From an uncultured Lachnospiraceae bacterium (GTDB taxonomy: Bacteria; Bacillota; Clostridia; Lachnospirales; Lachnospiraceae), in contig CAMWTP010000017.1 in NCBI GenBank assembly GCA_947177165.1, positions 1 through 64,000 of the forward strand: a DNA stretch of 64,000 nucleotides, read 5' to 3'. The translations under genes and the position numbers were made by a program. Under the pieces are notes generated by a model that searched no databases, was not told where the DNA came from, and saw only the letters and a program-made list of their open reading frames with translations. Shown here piece after piece: positions 44,589-52,737 of the stretch. The stretch's first letter is position 1, and the number at the start of each line of letters is the position of its first letter.

Positions 44589-45164
44589 TTATGCCTTGAT
44601 ATCAATGGGAGTGTACTGTCTCTCGAGATACATCTGAGTCATCTTCTCCTGCTCCATAATTTCTGGCAGTTCTTCGTCAAGCTCTTCCCTGACGGTCATG
44701 CTGTCTGCAAGCATTTCATCAAGCGTCTCCTGCAATGCATCCTCCGGCATATCCTCAAGCAGTTCGTCAAGAATACCGCCCTCGTCCTCGATACCGAGCG
44801 CCTCCTTGGCAAGCTCCTCACGCCGTTCCTCAGCAGTCTTAGGCTCGAGCTTCTCAGCCGCCTCGGCAATCTTCTCTCCGCGCTCTATCGCCTCGTCCAT
44901 GCAGTGCATCATCTGCTCCTGGTTGAACTGCTTCTTAACCGCATCAATCTGGTCGTTATAATTGTTGAATAACTCCAGTTTCTCTGCTATCTCGTCCATC
45001 GTTGTACAGTGCTTATTTTTGAGTTCTGCCTTCTTTCCCTCAAAAAAGTCGATCTGCGACTGCGTCTTCTGGAATCTCTCGATCTTCTCCTCCGTGCTCT
45101 TCAGTCCTATCCCGTAATGCTGTGTCAGAACTGAAAGCGGACTATTTGCCATTGAAATATTCAT
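44589..45164 (-). CDS. hypothetical coiled-coil protein
   Basis: 191 residues, acidic and almost wholly helical (STEEKIERFQKTQSQIDFFE; a long Glu-rich second half with ILDELLEDMPEDALQETLD). First gene of the cluster running to the FliD-like gene. The N terminus MNISMANSPLSVLTQHYG resembles those of the other cluster members. Function unknown; a chaperone- or secretion-adaptor-like role is only a guess. Confidence 0.68.
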   Translation of the reverse strand: MNISMANSPLSVLTQHYGIGLKSTEEKIERFQKTQSQIDFFEGKKAELKNKHCTTMDEIAEKLELFNNYNDQIDAVKKQFNQEQMMHCMDEAIERGEKIAEAAEKLEPKTAEERREELAKEALGIEDEGGILDELLEDMPEDALQETLDEMLADSMTVREELDEELPEIMEQEKMTQMYLERQYTPIDIKA

Positions 45165-45375
45165 ACTGAACCCCTATCACTTTCTTGTTTCACTGCTAAC
45201 ACAAGTTTCCATAATCACACAACAATATGATTTTCTATATGTTATATCGGACTTTATTGGAAAAGAATCAACCTGTTTTTGGAATTTTGCCACGAAAAGT
45301 CAATCTGCTATCGCAGTCCTCTGCTGCCTCCCGCCGAAATTACATCTCAATTTTCCCTCACAAAAGTATATCCGC

Positions 45376-45407
45376 AAAAAAGAGCCTCCAATAATCAGAA
45401 GCTCTTT
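45376..45407 (-). terminator. intrinsic terminator of malQ
   Basis: Minus strand AAAGAGC (45401-45407) pairs with GCTCTTT (45379-45385) and continues into T residues (45376-45378). It lies 18 nt after the malQ stop. Confidence 0.65.
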
Positions 45408-45424
45408 CCGCTTATAAAATATGA

Positions 45425-46981
45425 TTACTCAGTCTCGATGTCCTCTTTTTCGTCCTCTTCCTGAACAATCCTCTTTTCGTTGCTCCAATTCAACCGTCCG
45501 TATCTCTTGCAGAGATCATGAATTTCCTCTTTCAGCTTGTCCGTCAGCTCTTTTCCCTTTAACCGCCACTTCCAGTTCTCCCCCACTGTGGACGGTGTGT
45601 TGATACGACAGGTGTTGTCATATCCCAGATAATCCTGCATCGGAATCACACACAGCTTTGCGCGGCTGCGCATCGCCATGCTGATCAGAGATTTGTACAG
45701 CAGCTTTTTCGGCGTATACTGATCACACAGATAGTCTCTGGCCGTCTCCAGATCCTCCTTCGGAATACTGTCAAGCCAGCCCACAATCGTCTCATTGTCA
45801 TGCGTTCCAGTATAAACAACACAGTTTTCTATGTAGTTATGCGGCAGATAATCATTGGCGCTCCCCGAATCGCGCGTGTCAAATGCGAACTCCAATACCT
45901 TCATCCCCGGGAAACCGCTCTCCTGCACCAGCCAGCGCACCGAATCTGTCACAAACCCCAAATCCTCCGCGATGACTTCCTTCCAGCCAAGCGCCCGCTC
46001 CATATGGCGGAACAGATCAATCCCCGGTCCTTTCTCCCAGTGGCCATTCACCGCAGTCTCCTCTCCGTAAGGGATGGAATAGTACTCATCGAATCCCCGG
46101 AAATGATCAATCCGCAATACATCACAAAGGCGGAAGCTGTACTCCAGTCTCGAAATCCACCACTGATATCCCGTCTGTCTGTGGTAATCCCAGCGGTACA
46201 GCGGATTTCCCCACAACTGCCCATCAGCGGAAAATCCGTCAGGCGGACAGCCGGCTACAGCCACAGGCAGATTCTCCTCGTCAAGCTGGAACAATTCAGG
46301 GTGCGCCCATACATCCGCACTGTCCATTGACACATAGATCGGGATATCCCCAATCAGCTGAATCCCGTTTTCATTCGCGTAGTCCTTCAACTCTTTCCAC
46401 TGCTTCTGGAACATATACTGTAAATACTGCTGGAACTCAATATCAAAATACAGCTCTCTTCTGTAATAGTCCAGGGCATTTCCCCATCGAAAACGAATAT
46501 CCTCCGCCCACTCCGTCCACGGCACACCGCCAAACCGGTCTTTCACCGCCATAAACAATGCATAGTCTGCCAGCCACCACCGATTCTCCTCCACAAACCG
46601 CAGATATGCCGGATTGTGGCTCACATCGCTCCGCTCGTATGCCTTGCGCAGCAGCGGGTAGCGGCTCTCATACATCTTTCCGTAGTCGATCGTTCCCGGC
46701 TTCTCCCCAAAATCTGCCTCGTCACACTCTTCCTTCGTCAGCACACCTTCCTCAATCAGCGCCTCCAGGCTGATAAAGTACGGATTGCCTGCGTAGGTTG
46801 AAAAAGACTGATACGGTGAATCCCCATAACTGGTAGGTCCCAGCGGCAATATCTGCCAATAGCTCTGTCCCGCCTCCTTCAGCCAGTCCACAAACTCATA
46901 CGCACTCCTTGAAAAGCATCCAATACCGTACTTTGACGGCAGACTGGTAATCGGCAACAAAATTCCTGCTCCTCTTTCCAT
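45425..46981 (-). CDS. malQ: 4-alpha-glucanotransferase
   Basis: 518 residues, GH77 amylomaltase that transfers alpha-1,4-glucan segments. Signatures: GILLPITSLPSKYGIGCFS at the start, QILPLGPTSYGDSPYQSFS, VWAHPELFQLDEE, LRIDHFRGFDEYY with the catalytic Asp, VIAEDLG with the acid Glu, and YTGTHDNETIVGW. The C-terminal extension is acidic. Stands alone, not with a glycogen or maltose operon in this window. Confidence 0.93.
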   Translation of the reverse strand: MERGAGILLPITSLPSKYGIGCFSRSAYEFVDWLKEAGQSYWQILPLGPTSYGDSPYQSFSTYAGNPYFISLEALIEEGVLTKEECDEADFGEKPGTIDYGKMYESRYPLLRKAYERSDVSHNPAYLRFVEENRWWLADYALFMAVKDRFGGVPWTEWAEDIRFRWGNALDYYRRELYFDIEFQQYLQYMFQKQWKELKDYANENGIQLIGDIPIYVSMDSADVWAHPELFQLDEENLPVAVAGCPPDGFSADGQLWGNPLYRWDYHRQTGYQWWISRLEYSFRLCDVLRIDHFRGFDEYYSIPYGEETAVNGHWEKGPGIDLFRHMERALGWKEVIAEDLGFVTDSVRWLVQESGFPGMKVLEFAFDTRDSGSANDYLPHNYIENCVVYTGTHDNETIVGWLDSIPKEDLETARDYLCDQYTPKKLLYKSLISMAMRSRAKLCVIPMQDYLGYDNTCRINTPSTVGENWKWRLKGKELTDKLKEEIHDLCKRYGRLNWSNEKRIVQEEDEKEDIETE

Positions 46982-47140
46982 TACTATAATTCTCCTTTAC
47001 ATAACAGAATATATTCCTATCATCTCTATTGTAACAATACTGATTCAAAAAAGCAATTGGATAATCTCATTTCTCATTACTATTCACAGCTCCCAAGCCG
47101 TGATAACAACAAACCAAGAAGCTGCCTGATAAGTGTTCTT

Positions 47141-47899
47141 TCAGTGATGTCCGTGCGAACCGGAATGTTTGTCTGTATGCTGTGTCGAATGGCTGTCTGC
47201 CGCATTGGAACCGCCATGCCCCTGACAGGTCCTGATCCTGTCCTGGATTTCCCCCATTGTCATGCCGTGACAGTCCTCCACAGTGATGCTGGCATCATAC
47301 TGCGCCAATTCCAGAAAAGCCCTGTATTTTCCAAAGGACATCTCATGCTGGTGCGCCTCATCCATACAGGCTGCGTCGCTGCTGTATGTCAGTGCGCCTA
47401 ACGCCTGAAAGCTGTCATTCGCGTTGATCTGTTCCAGCATAACATCTGAATGTTCCGAGATCACTGTCACCACCAGCTGCGAATCCCGGTTCAGAAAGCG
47501 GATGTAATAGGCATCCTGCAGCAGACGGTCGATCGCCTGCTGATAAGAAATGTTTTTCAGCGGAACATGCTCCAGGATATCCTGTCCGTCCTCGTTGTAG
47601 CCTTTGACAGACACTACCCTGCCGAAACAGTTGACGGAAAGCTCGATGGACGGGTTTACGTCAATGCTGATATATGAAACTGGTCTGCTGTACACAGCAT
47701 AGCCGCCAGTCCCAGCCAGCAAAAAAATGCAGATGACAGCCATGACATACCGCAGCGCTGTGTATGGTTTCCACTGAAAAATTCCGCGGCCCTGTTTTGC
47801 CCGCTGCGTCTCCAGATACTGCAGGGTATTTTGTTTCATCTCTTCTGTCGCCCGTATGTTCTCCATACTCTTCTGAATTTTGTTCTGCGCACTACTCAT
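47141..47899 (-). CDS. RsgI-like anti-sigma factor with His-rich tail
   Basis: 252 residues: cytoplasmic N-terminal region, one TM (about 47-70), then an extracytoplasmic RsgI-type domain (YISIDVNPSIELSVNCFGRV; FGKYRAFLELAQYDASITVE). The last 25 or so residues are rich in His/Ser (DSHSTQHTDKHSGSHGHH), unusual for the family and suited to metal binding. The ATG at 47899 overlaps the sigma gene stop (ATGA) and follows GGAGGTG by 7 nt. It presumably sequesters the cognate ECF sigma factor until a signal arrives. Confidence 0.85.
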   Translation of the reverse strand: MSSAQNKIQKSMENIRATEEMKQNTLQYLETQRAKQGRGIFQWKPYTALRYVMAVICIFLLAGTGGYAVYSRPVSYISIDVNPSIELSVNCFGRVVSVKGYNEDGQDILEHVPLKNISYQQAIDRLLQDAYYIRFLNRDSQLVVTVISEHSDVMLEQINANDSFQALGALTYSSDAACMDEAHQHEMSFGKYRAFLELAQYDASITVEDCHGMTMGEIQDRIRTCQGHGGSNAADSHSTQHTDKHSGSHGHH

Positions 47900-48375
47900 G
47901 ACCATTCACCTCCCAACTTTTCCCGCAGAATATCTTTTGCCCTGGAAAGCCATGTATAGACTGTATTCTCTTTTTTTCCAAGAATTTTCGCAATCTCCAC
48001 TGCCGAGTACTCCTCATAGTAAAACAGGTAAATTACATCTCGGTATTTTTCAGGCAGCTTCAGGACAGTCTCCAAAACCTCATTCGATGGTTCGTTCAGC
48101 ACCGCGCGCTCCTCCGACAGCACCTCGAGCGGAACCCATTTTTTGCGTGACAGGGCGCGCAGCCAGTCGGTGCAGGCGTTGATGGTCACACGCGCAAACC
48201 ATGCCTTCTCGTGCTCACTGCTCGCAAAAGAACCTTCATATAATAAATATTTCATATATACATTCTGAAATACATCCTCCGTGTCGTGCCTGTTCTTCAG
48301 ATGTACGAAACATATTCTACGCACCATGTCTGCGTAAGCATCCATGACACGGTTCACATCCTCTGTGCTCTTCAA
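47896..48375 (-). CDS. ECF-family RNA polymerase sigma factor
   Basis: 159 residues. Sigma region 2 (AYADMVRRICFVHLKNRHDT, EDVFQNVYMKYL) and region 4 (LPEKYRDVIYLFYYEEYSAV, EIAKILGKKENTVYTWLSRA). The start codon is TTG, with GGGGG 7 nt upstream. Followed with 4-bp overlap by its anti-sigma factor and preceded by the small His/Cys-rich gene on the same strand. Confidence 0.92.
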   Translation of the reverse strand: MKSTEDVNRVMDAYADMVRRICFVHLKNRHDTEDVFQNVYMKYLLYEGSFASSEHEKAWFARVTINACTDWLRALSRKKWVPLEVLSEERAVLNEPSNEVLETVLKLPEKYRDVIYLFYYEEYSAVEIAKILGKKENTVYTWLSRAKDILREKLGGEWS

Positions 48376-48423
48376 AAGTTTTCCCCCTCATCCACCTGAC
48401 ACCGCCGATCCGTCTCCCATTCA

Positions 48424-48467
48424 AAAGAGGCTGCCGGGAAATGAAATCATTCTCCGTCAGCCCCTCC
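48424..48467 (-). terminator. terminator-like hairpin between the small His-rich gene and the sigma gene
   Basis: Minus strand GAGGGGCTG near 48459-48467 pairs with CAGCCTC near 48427-48433 (one bulge), followed by TTTT. Could reduce sigma expression relative to the small protein. Confidence 0.45.
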
Positions 48468-48545
48468 TGACTAATCATCCTGCATTCTCACAATCCACGA
48501 AATACCGCCCTTATCTGCGGCGGCGCCAATGCAATAAACAGATGT

Positions 48546-48806
48546 TTAGTGATGATGCCCTCTGTGGTGTCCTGCCCCGCTGTAGCAGTAGGTGTCTGTG
48601 TGGTGCACTGTCCCGTCGCAGTCTACACCCAGCAGGCACACACCGTCCACATCACAGCTGCCATCGGCATAGCAGACCGGTGTGGGATTCTGAACCACTA
48701 CCCTGTGTGCCCTCCCGTGATGCGCAAACGCCACGCTCGACGAGCTTCCTGCCACGATCGCTGTCAAAGCCATCACTGCCGCTATTTTTGTTACATTTTT
48801 CCGCAT
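48546..48806 (-). CDS. secreted small His/Cys-rich protein
   Basis: 86 residues with a clear signal peptide (KNVTKIAAVMALTAIVAG, then SVAFA cleavage). The mature part of about 57 residues begins HHGRAHR, holds five or so cysteines (CYADGSCDVDGVC, VDCDG, TYCYSG) and ends HHRGHHH. Probably binds transition metal. The ATG at 48806 has GGAGG upstream and is preferred over the longer frame. First in the sigma/anti-sigma unit. Confidence 0.78.
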   Translation of the reverse strand: MRKNVTKIAAVMALTAIVAGSSSSVAFAHHGRAHRVVVQNPTPVCYADGSCDVDGVCLLGVDCDGTVHHTDTYCYSGAGHHRGHHH

Positions 48807-48834
48807 GTTGATTACCTCCGTTTTGAGAATGCAC

Positions 48835-48859
48835 ACGCGAAGATCTTCCCAGTGGTTCC
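48835..48859 (-). promoter_or_regulatory. candidate ECF-type promoter
   Basis: Minus strand GGAAC (48855-48859), 17 bp, CGT (48835-48837), just upstream of the ribosome-binding site of the His/Cys-rich gene. The GGAAC/CGT pattern is typical of ECF sigma factors, suggesting autoregulation by the downstream sigma factor. Confidence 0.4.
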
Positions 48860-49125
48860 GCGCACGCATTCAGATTGATTTCCTGTTTCATAAGTAATAC
48901 GCTCGAAAGAAGGCAATCCTTTCATTCTTAACTATAATTTTTTACTTTTCTTCAACAAGACACAGCCCAAAGCAAAAATGCCGGGAACCCGTTGTCATTC
49001 CCTGTCTATTATGCCTTTTTGCGCGCACATTGTCAATCAATCTGCCCATTGATACACTGCGCTATTCCGAACCAAAAATCAAAAGACAGGCATTGAGCAT
49101 CTGCAATAAAAACGATATAATACTC

Positions 49126-49157
49126 TTGACTCTCCCCCGCAGGGGATGGTTTATACT
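49126..49157 (+). promoter_or_regulatory. MerR-type promoter with 20-bp spacer and dyad
   Basis: TTGACT (49126-49131), a 20-bp spacer holding the dyad CTCCCCCGCAGGGG, TATACT (49152-49157). The overlong spacer with central dyad is diagnostic of MerR-family activation by DNA distortion. Drives the MerR gene itself. Confidence 0.8.
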
Positions 49158-49177
49158 TTTTAGCGAGGAGATTGCAA

Positions 49178-49978
49178 ATGTATCAGATAAGCCAGTTTTC
49201 AAAAATATCCGGTCTGACTGTTAAAGCGCTGCGCTACTATGATGAACAAGGTATGCTCAGACCGTCATACCGTGATGACGATACTTTGTATCGGTATTAT
49301 GATGAGACTGATTTAAAAAAAGCGCAGTTAATCAGGCTTCTCCGCTCATTGGATTTTTCAATATCGGAAATTAAAGAAGTGCTTGAAATGGTAAACAATG
49401 AAGCAGATTTAACTTATATTCTACAAGAGAAAATTGCAAATATTAACAAAAATATACTAAGGGAAAAAGAGTTAATTCAGAAAATAAATGGTTTATCTAT
49501 CCCCTGTGTAACGAAAACCGAGAGCCAAACGTACCAGATAACCCTGGAGGAAATTCCGGCATCCTTAGTAGCTTCAATACGATTTACAGGAAAATACAGC
49601 GAAATAGGTGAACATATTCCACTTCTTTACAAGGCTGTACAAGAGCATGTAAACGGAGCTGTTATAAATTGCTACTATGACGAGGAATGTATGGAACAGG
49701 CAGATATGGAATTATGTCTGCCTACGAAAAAGCAGGTTCCAGCAAATACAGTAAATTGCAGGTATTTACCCGCTATAAAGGCTGTTTGCACTACACATCA
49801 TGGAAGCCATGAAATGTTGCATTCTGCATACAAGGCACTATTCAATTATGTAAACGAACATGGTATAGCCGTGATAACACCTTTCAGAGAAATTTACGTG
49901 AAGGGCCCCGGAATGATATTTAAGGGAAACCCCAAAAATTATGTTACAAAAATACTATTTCCTTACAAAACACTATAG
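49178..49978 (+). CDS. MerR-family regulator with GyrI-like effector domain
   Basis: 266 residues. N-terminal MerR helix-turn-helix (QISQFSKISGLTVKALRYYD; LYRYYDETDLKKAQLIRLLR), coiled-coil dimer helix (about 75-112) and a GyrI-like/SRPBCC-type ligand-binding domain (about 120-266; LEEIPASLVASIRFTGKY). Architecture of BmrR/TipA-type multidrug sensors. GAGGAG lies 7 nt before the ATG at 49178. Followed by the BtrH-like gene, its likely target. Confidence 0.9.
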   Translation: MYQISQFSKISGLTVKALRYYDEQGMLRPSYRDDDTLYRYYDETDLKKAQLIRLLRSLDFSISEIKEVLEMVNNEADLTYILQEKIANINKNILREKELIQKINGLSIPCVTKTESQTYQITLEEIPASLVASIRFTGKYSEIGEHIPLLYKAVQEHVNGAVINCYYDEECMEQADMELCLPTKKQVPANTVNCRYLPAIKAVCTTHHGSHEMLHSAYKALFNYVNEHGIAVITPFREIYVKGPGMIFKGNPKNYVTKILFPYKTL

Positions 49979-49995
49979 AGAAAGAGGACTGCAAA

Positions 49996-51039
49996 ATGCA
50001 ACATGTTGTAAAAGATTTTATTCCACAAGGCGGGAAACACTGCATTACCAATTCATTGAAACAGATTTTTTCTTATTATGGCTATCCGTTATCAGAAGAA
50101 ATGATGTTTGGTCTGGCATCCGGGCTGTCTTTTTTATATTTAAACCAATCTTCTTCTCCTATGGTAAATGGAAGAATAAAAGTATTTGAATTTGAGAAAA
50201 AATTAGCGGACCGACTGAATATATCCATTCAGTGTAAGGCTGGCTCTGATTATAAAAAAATCAGTCAGCTGTCAAAAGATATGATCGACCAGAACAAACC
50301 AGTTTTGATATATGTGGATATGCCGTATTTGTCATATCTGGGCTTGAATAAAAACAGTCATTTCGGCGGGCACGCCGTCGTCCTTTTTGGATATGACGAT
50401 GCGTTAGAGCAGTTTTGGATCAGTGATCGGGATAATCACGATTATCCAGTCACAACGCCTTTGGGAGAAATAGCGGAGGATTACCACTTGGTTCGTTATC
50501 AGGAAATGGAGCAGGCACGCAGCAGCGCGCACAGACCTTTTCCCGCTAAAAACAAATATCTGTCATTTGATTTTCAGGGGTACAGGCCGATTGACAGGGA
50601 GATTGTAGCAGAGGCAATCGCCGAAACCTGCGATACTATGCTTAACCCCCCTGCTAAACTGTCAGGTGTAAACGGCATTTTGAAATTCTCAGCCGAAATA
50701 CTGAAGTGGGAAAAGTTCAGCCTTGACAAGTTAAAATTGTCCGGCACAACAAACTATTTTCAAATTAGCAAAGACGGTGGCACGGGCGGCGGTATCTTTC
50801 GAAAAATGTATGGAGATTTTCTAATCGAAGCCGCTGTAATATTGGATGATAAAAAGACAGCCCTGTCAGGGAAACAGTTCTTAGCGGTTGCAAAACAATG
50901 GGATAAAATAGCTGAGGATTTATGGCAGTTATCATTAAGCGGAAATGTCTCTTTACTGCCGAAAATTTCTAAAGAAATTCTGGACATATATCAGCAGGAA
51001 AGAGACCTATATCAGCATTTGCAAAGAGATTTCGTATAA
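49996..51039 (+). CDS. BtrH-N/DUF4872-domain protein
   Basis: 347 residues. The N-terminal BtrH_N domain (about 1-140) has a papain-like layout: QGGKHCITNSLKQIFSYYG with Cys near 17, and HFGGHAVVLFGYDD with His near 125. The C-terminal half resembles DUF4872. BtrH transfers an acyl side chain onto butirosin; the substrate here is unknown. It begins 17 nt after the MerR gene and shares its promoter. Base composition is AT-rich relative to the flanks, consistent with transfer. Confidence 0.78.
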   Translation: MQHVVKDFIPQGGKHCITNSLKQIFSYYGYPLSEEMMFGLASGLSFLYLNQSSSPMVNGRIKVFEFEKKLADRLNISIQCKAGSDYKKISQLSKDMIDQNKPVLIYVDMPYLSYLGLNKNSHFGGHAVVLFGYDDALEQFWISDRDNHDYPVTTPLGEIAEDYHLVRYQEMEQARSSAHRPFPAKNKYLSFDFQGYRPIDREIVAEAIAETCDTMLNPPAKLSGVNGILKFSAEILKWEKFSLDKLKLSGTTNYFQISKDGGTGGGIFRKMYGDFLIEAAVILDDKKTALSGKQFLAVAKQWDKIAEDLWQLSLSGNVSLLPKISKEILDIYQQERDLYQHLQRDFV

Positions 51040-51089
51040 TAATCACAATTTTGCCAGTGCATAACCAAGAGACTTTTCCCATATAAAAG

Positions 51090-51120
51090 TTGACATTGCC
51101 CCCCTTAAAAGCACTATCCT
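51090..51120 (+). promoter_or_regulatory. second MerR-like promoter with 19-bp spacer
   Basis: TTGACA (51090-51095), 19 bp including CCCCCC, TATCCT (51115-51120). It resembles the promoter at 49126-49157 but leads only into a gene remnant. Confidence 0.45.
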
Positions 51121-51126
51121 TTATCC

Positions 51127-51249
51127 ATGAACAATATCGACGCAGCAGAAGCAATTGTCTCCCGGTGTAGTTAACAAAATCGTGGATGAACAGCGAATTG
51201 ACGCAGACGCAATATCGGGAACGGCGCAGGTTAACGCCTTTTTCGATCC
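51127..51249 (+). pseudogene. remnant of an FMN-binding-domain gene
   Basis: After ATG at 51127 the frame gives AAEAIVSRCS-like residues and stops. Another frame continues KIVDEQRIDADAISGTAQVN, which resembles the end of FMN_bind domains (VDAVSGAT-type, here with Ile-Ser-Gly-Thr). A frameshifted, truncated remnant running into the convergent oxidoreductase gene. Confidence 0.4.
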
Positions 51250-52373
51250 AGCCACTCCTCAAACCGATGTTCAAAATCGATTTCTTCCTCCGTCCCTGCT
51301 TTAGGAAGTACAACCATTCTTTTCTCCCATGACGAGAGATAAGCCGCATTGGAGATCAGAAGGCTTTTTCTCCCCTCGGTTCCTGCCGCAATGCACTTTC
51401 CTGTACCCATACACTCATCCGCAAAGCTCTGGAGAATCTTCTGATACGGGTTCTCCACTTTGTCCGGGAGCAGTTCCGTCCATGTCCCCCTTATCTTTCT
51501 AAAAAAATCCGTGGAACTTTTGCGGTATTCCGCTTCCTTCTGCCCCAGCTCCTCGAAAAGCGTGCCGATTCTGATTGTTCCGTTCTCACATACGAGCATC
51601 GCCTCCTCCATGGAAATCTCAAGGCGGTTTATGCCCGGCGCGTCTCCCGTGGAAGTGACAAGGGTTCCGGTCGCGCCATTTTCCCACTCAAAATATAATG
51701 TCACATCATCCTCAACCTCAATATCGTGAAAATGCCCTTCTTTACAAAATCCCTGCACCCTTTGCGGCATTCCGCAGATCCACTGGAGGAGATCCAGATT
51801 GTGCGGACACTGGTTTAACAGAATTCCGCCGCCATCCTTTGCCCACGTCGCATGCCATGAGCTTGCGGTATAGTACTGGTCTGGCCTGTACCAGTCTGTC
51901 ACTACCCAGTTTACCCGCTTTAACGCGCCATACTTCCCACTGTGGACCAGTTCATACAACTGCTGGTACACAGGCAGTGCGCGCTGGTTGAAAATCATGC
52001 CGAAAATCCTGCCCGACTGCGCTGCCTCCTCCTCCATATGCCGCGCCTGTCTGCTGTATACGCCCGACGGCTTGTCGCTTAACACATGCAGCCCGTTTCG
52101 AAATGCCCTGACTGCCGATTCCTCGTGGACATAATGCGGTGTTGCGATCACGACTGCATCGATTGCCAGCGCTCCCTGCTCCACTGCGTCAAACAGCGCA
52201 TCTGCCGTCTCGTAGACAGGCATGCCCGACTGAATGGAGGGAAGCAGAATCTCCCTGTAATCTCCCCTGACTCTTGTGACAGCTCCAAGCTCCATTCCCC
52301 TTATCATGCCATTCTGAATGAGGGAAGCATACTTGCTGCCCATATTTCCCACACCGATTACTGCTGCTTTCAT
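51231..52373 (-). CDS. Gfo/Idh/MocA-family oxidoreductase
   Basis: 380 residues. N-terminal Rossmann motif AAVIGVGNMGSKYA, the conserved DKPSG near 100, and the catalytic-domain signature GGGILLNQCPHNLDLLQWICG near 175-195. NAD(P)-dependent sugar or inositol dehydrogenase-type enzyme; substrate unknown. The ATG at 52373 follows AGGAGG by 7 nt. Single gene, no sugar transporter nearby. Confidence 0.9.
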   Translation of the reverse strand: MKAAVIGVGNMGSKYASLIQNGMIRGMELGAVTRVRGDYREILLPSIQSGMPVYETADALFDAVEQGALAIDAVVIATPHYVHEESAVRAFRNGLHVLSDKPSGVYSRQARHMEEEAAQSGRIFGMIFNQRALPVYQQLYELVHSGKYGALKRVNWVVTDWYRPDQYYTASSWHATWAKDGGGILLNQCPHNLDLLQWICGMPQRVQGFCKEGHFHDIEVEDDVTLYFEWENGATGTLVTSTGDAPGINRLEISMEEAMLVCENGTIRIGTLFEELGQKEAEYRKSSTDFFRKIRGTWTELLPDKVENPYQKILQSFADECMGTGKCIAAGTEGRKSLLISNAAYLSSWEKRMVVLPKAGTEEEIDFEHRFEEWLDRKRR

Positions 52374-52737
52374 CCTGTATCCTCCTAACCTGGACAAGCC
52401 AGAACCAAAATTTTATCATGTTGCGCAAGATATCACCGTTAAGTGCCCACAATATACGGACTATTTTTTATAGTATAATCTTTTTTATTTTTCGATGCAA
52501 TAAGGATTTTGCTCTGTACCGTTACCGCCAAGTATTGAATAACTGTACAATCTTAACGAAAACTTTCTGATTTTCTGTCATACATTTGTAACTAAATCTG
52601 TGCTAATTTTGACATTTCATGTATTAATTTTGACATTTGAGTAGACACATCGCCTCTCCTGTGGTATTCTTGCTAAAACATGTTTGAAAAATGTTGTCCG
52701 CGGCGGCATTGAACTAAATCACAGCAAAGGAGATCTT
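52374..52737 (+). repeat. non-coding region with a 14-bp direct repeat
   Basis: No gene. TAATTTTGACATTT occurs at 52604-52617 and 52625-52638 (period 21 bp). A preceding motif ATACATTTGTAACTAAAT (52580-52597) matches 17 of 18 bases at 22890-22907, upstream of the AAA/PD-(D/E)XK gene. Confidence 0.5.
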
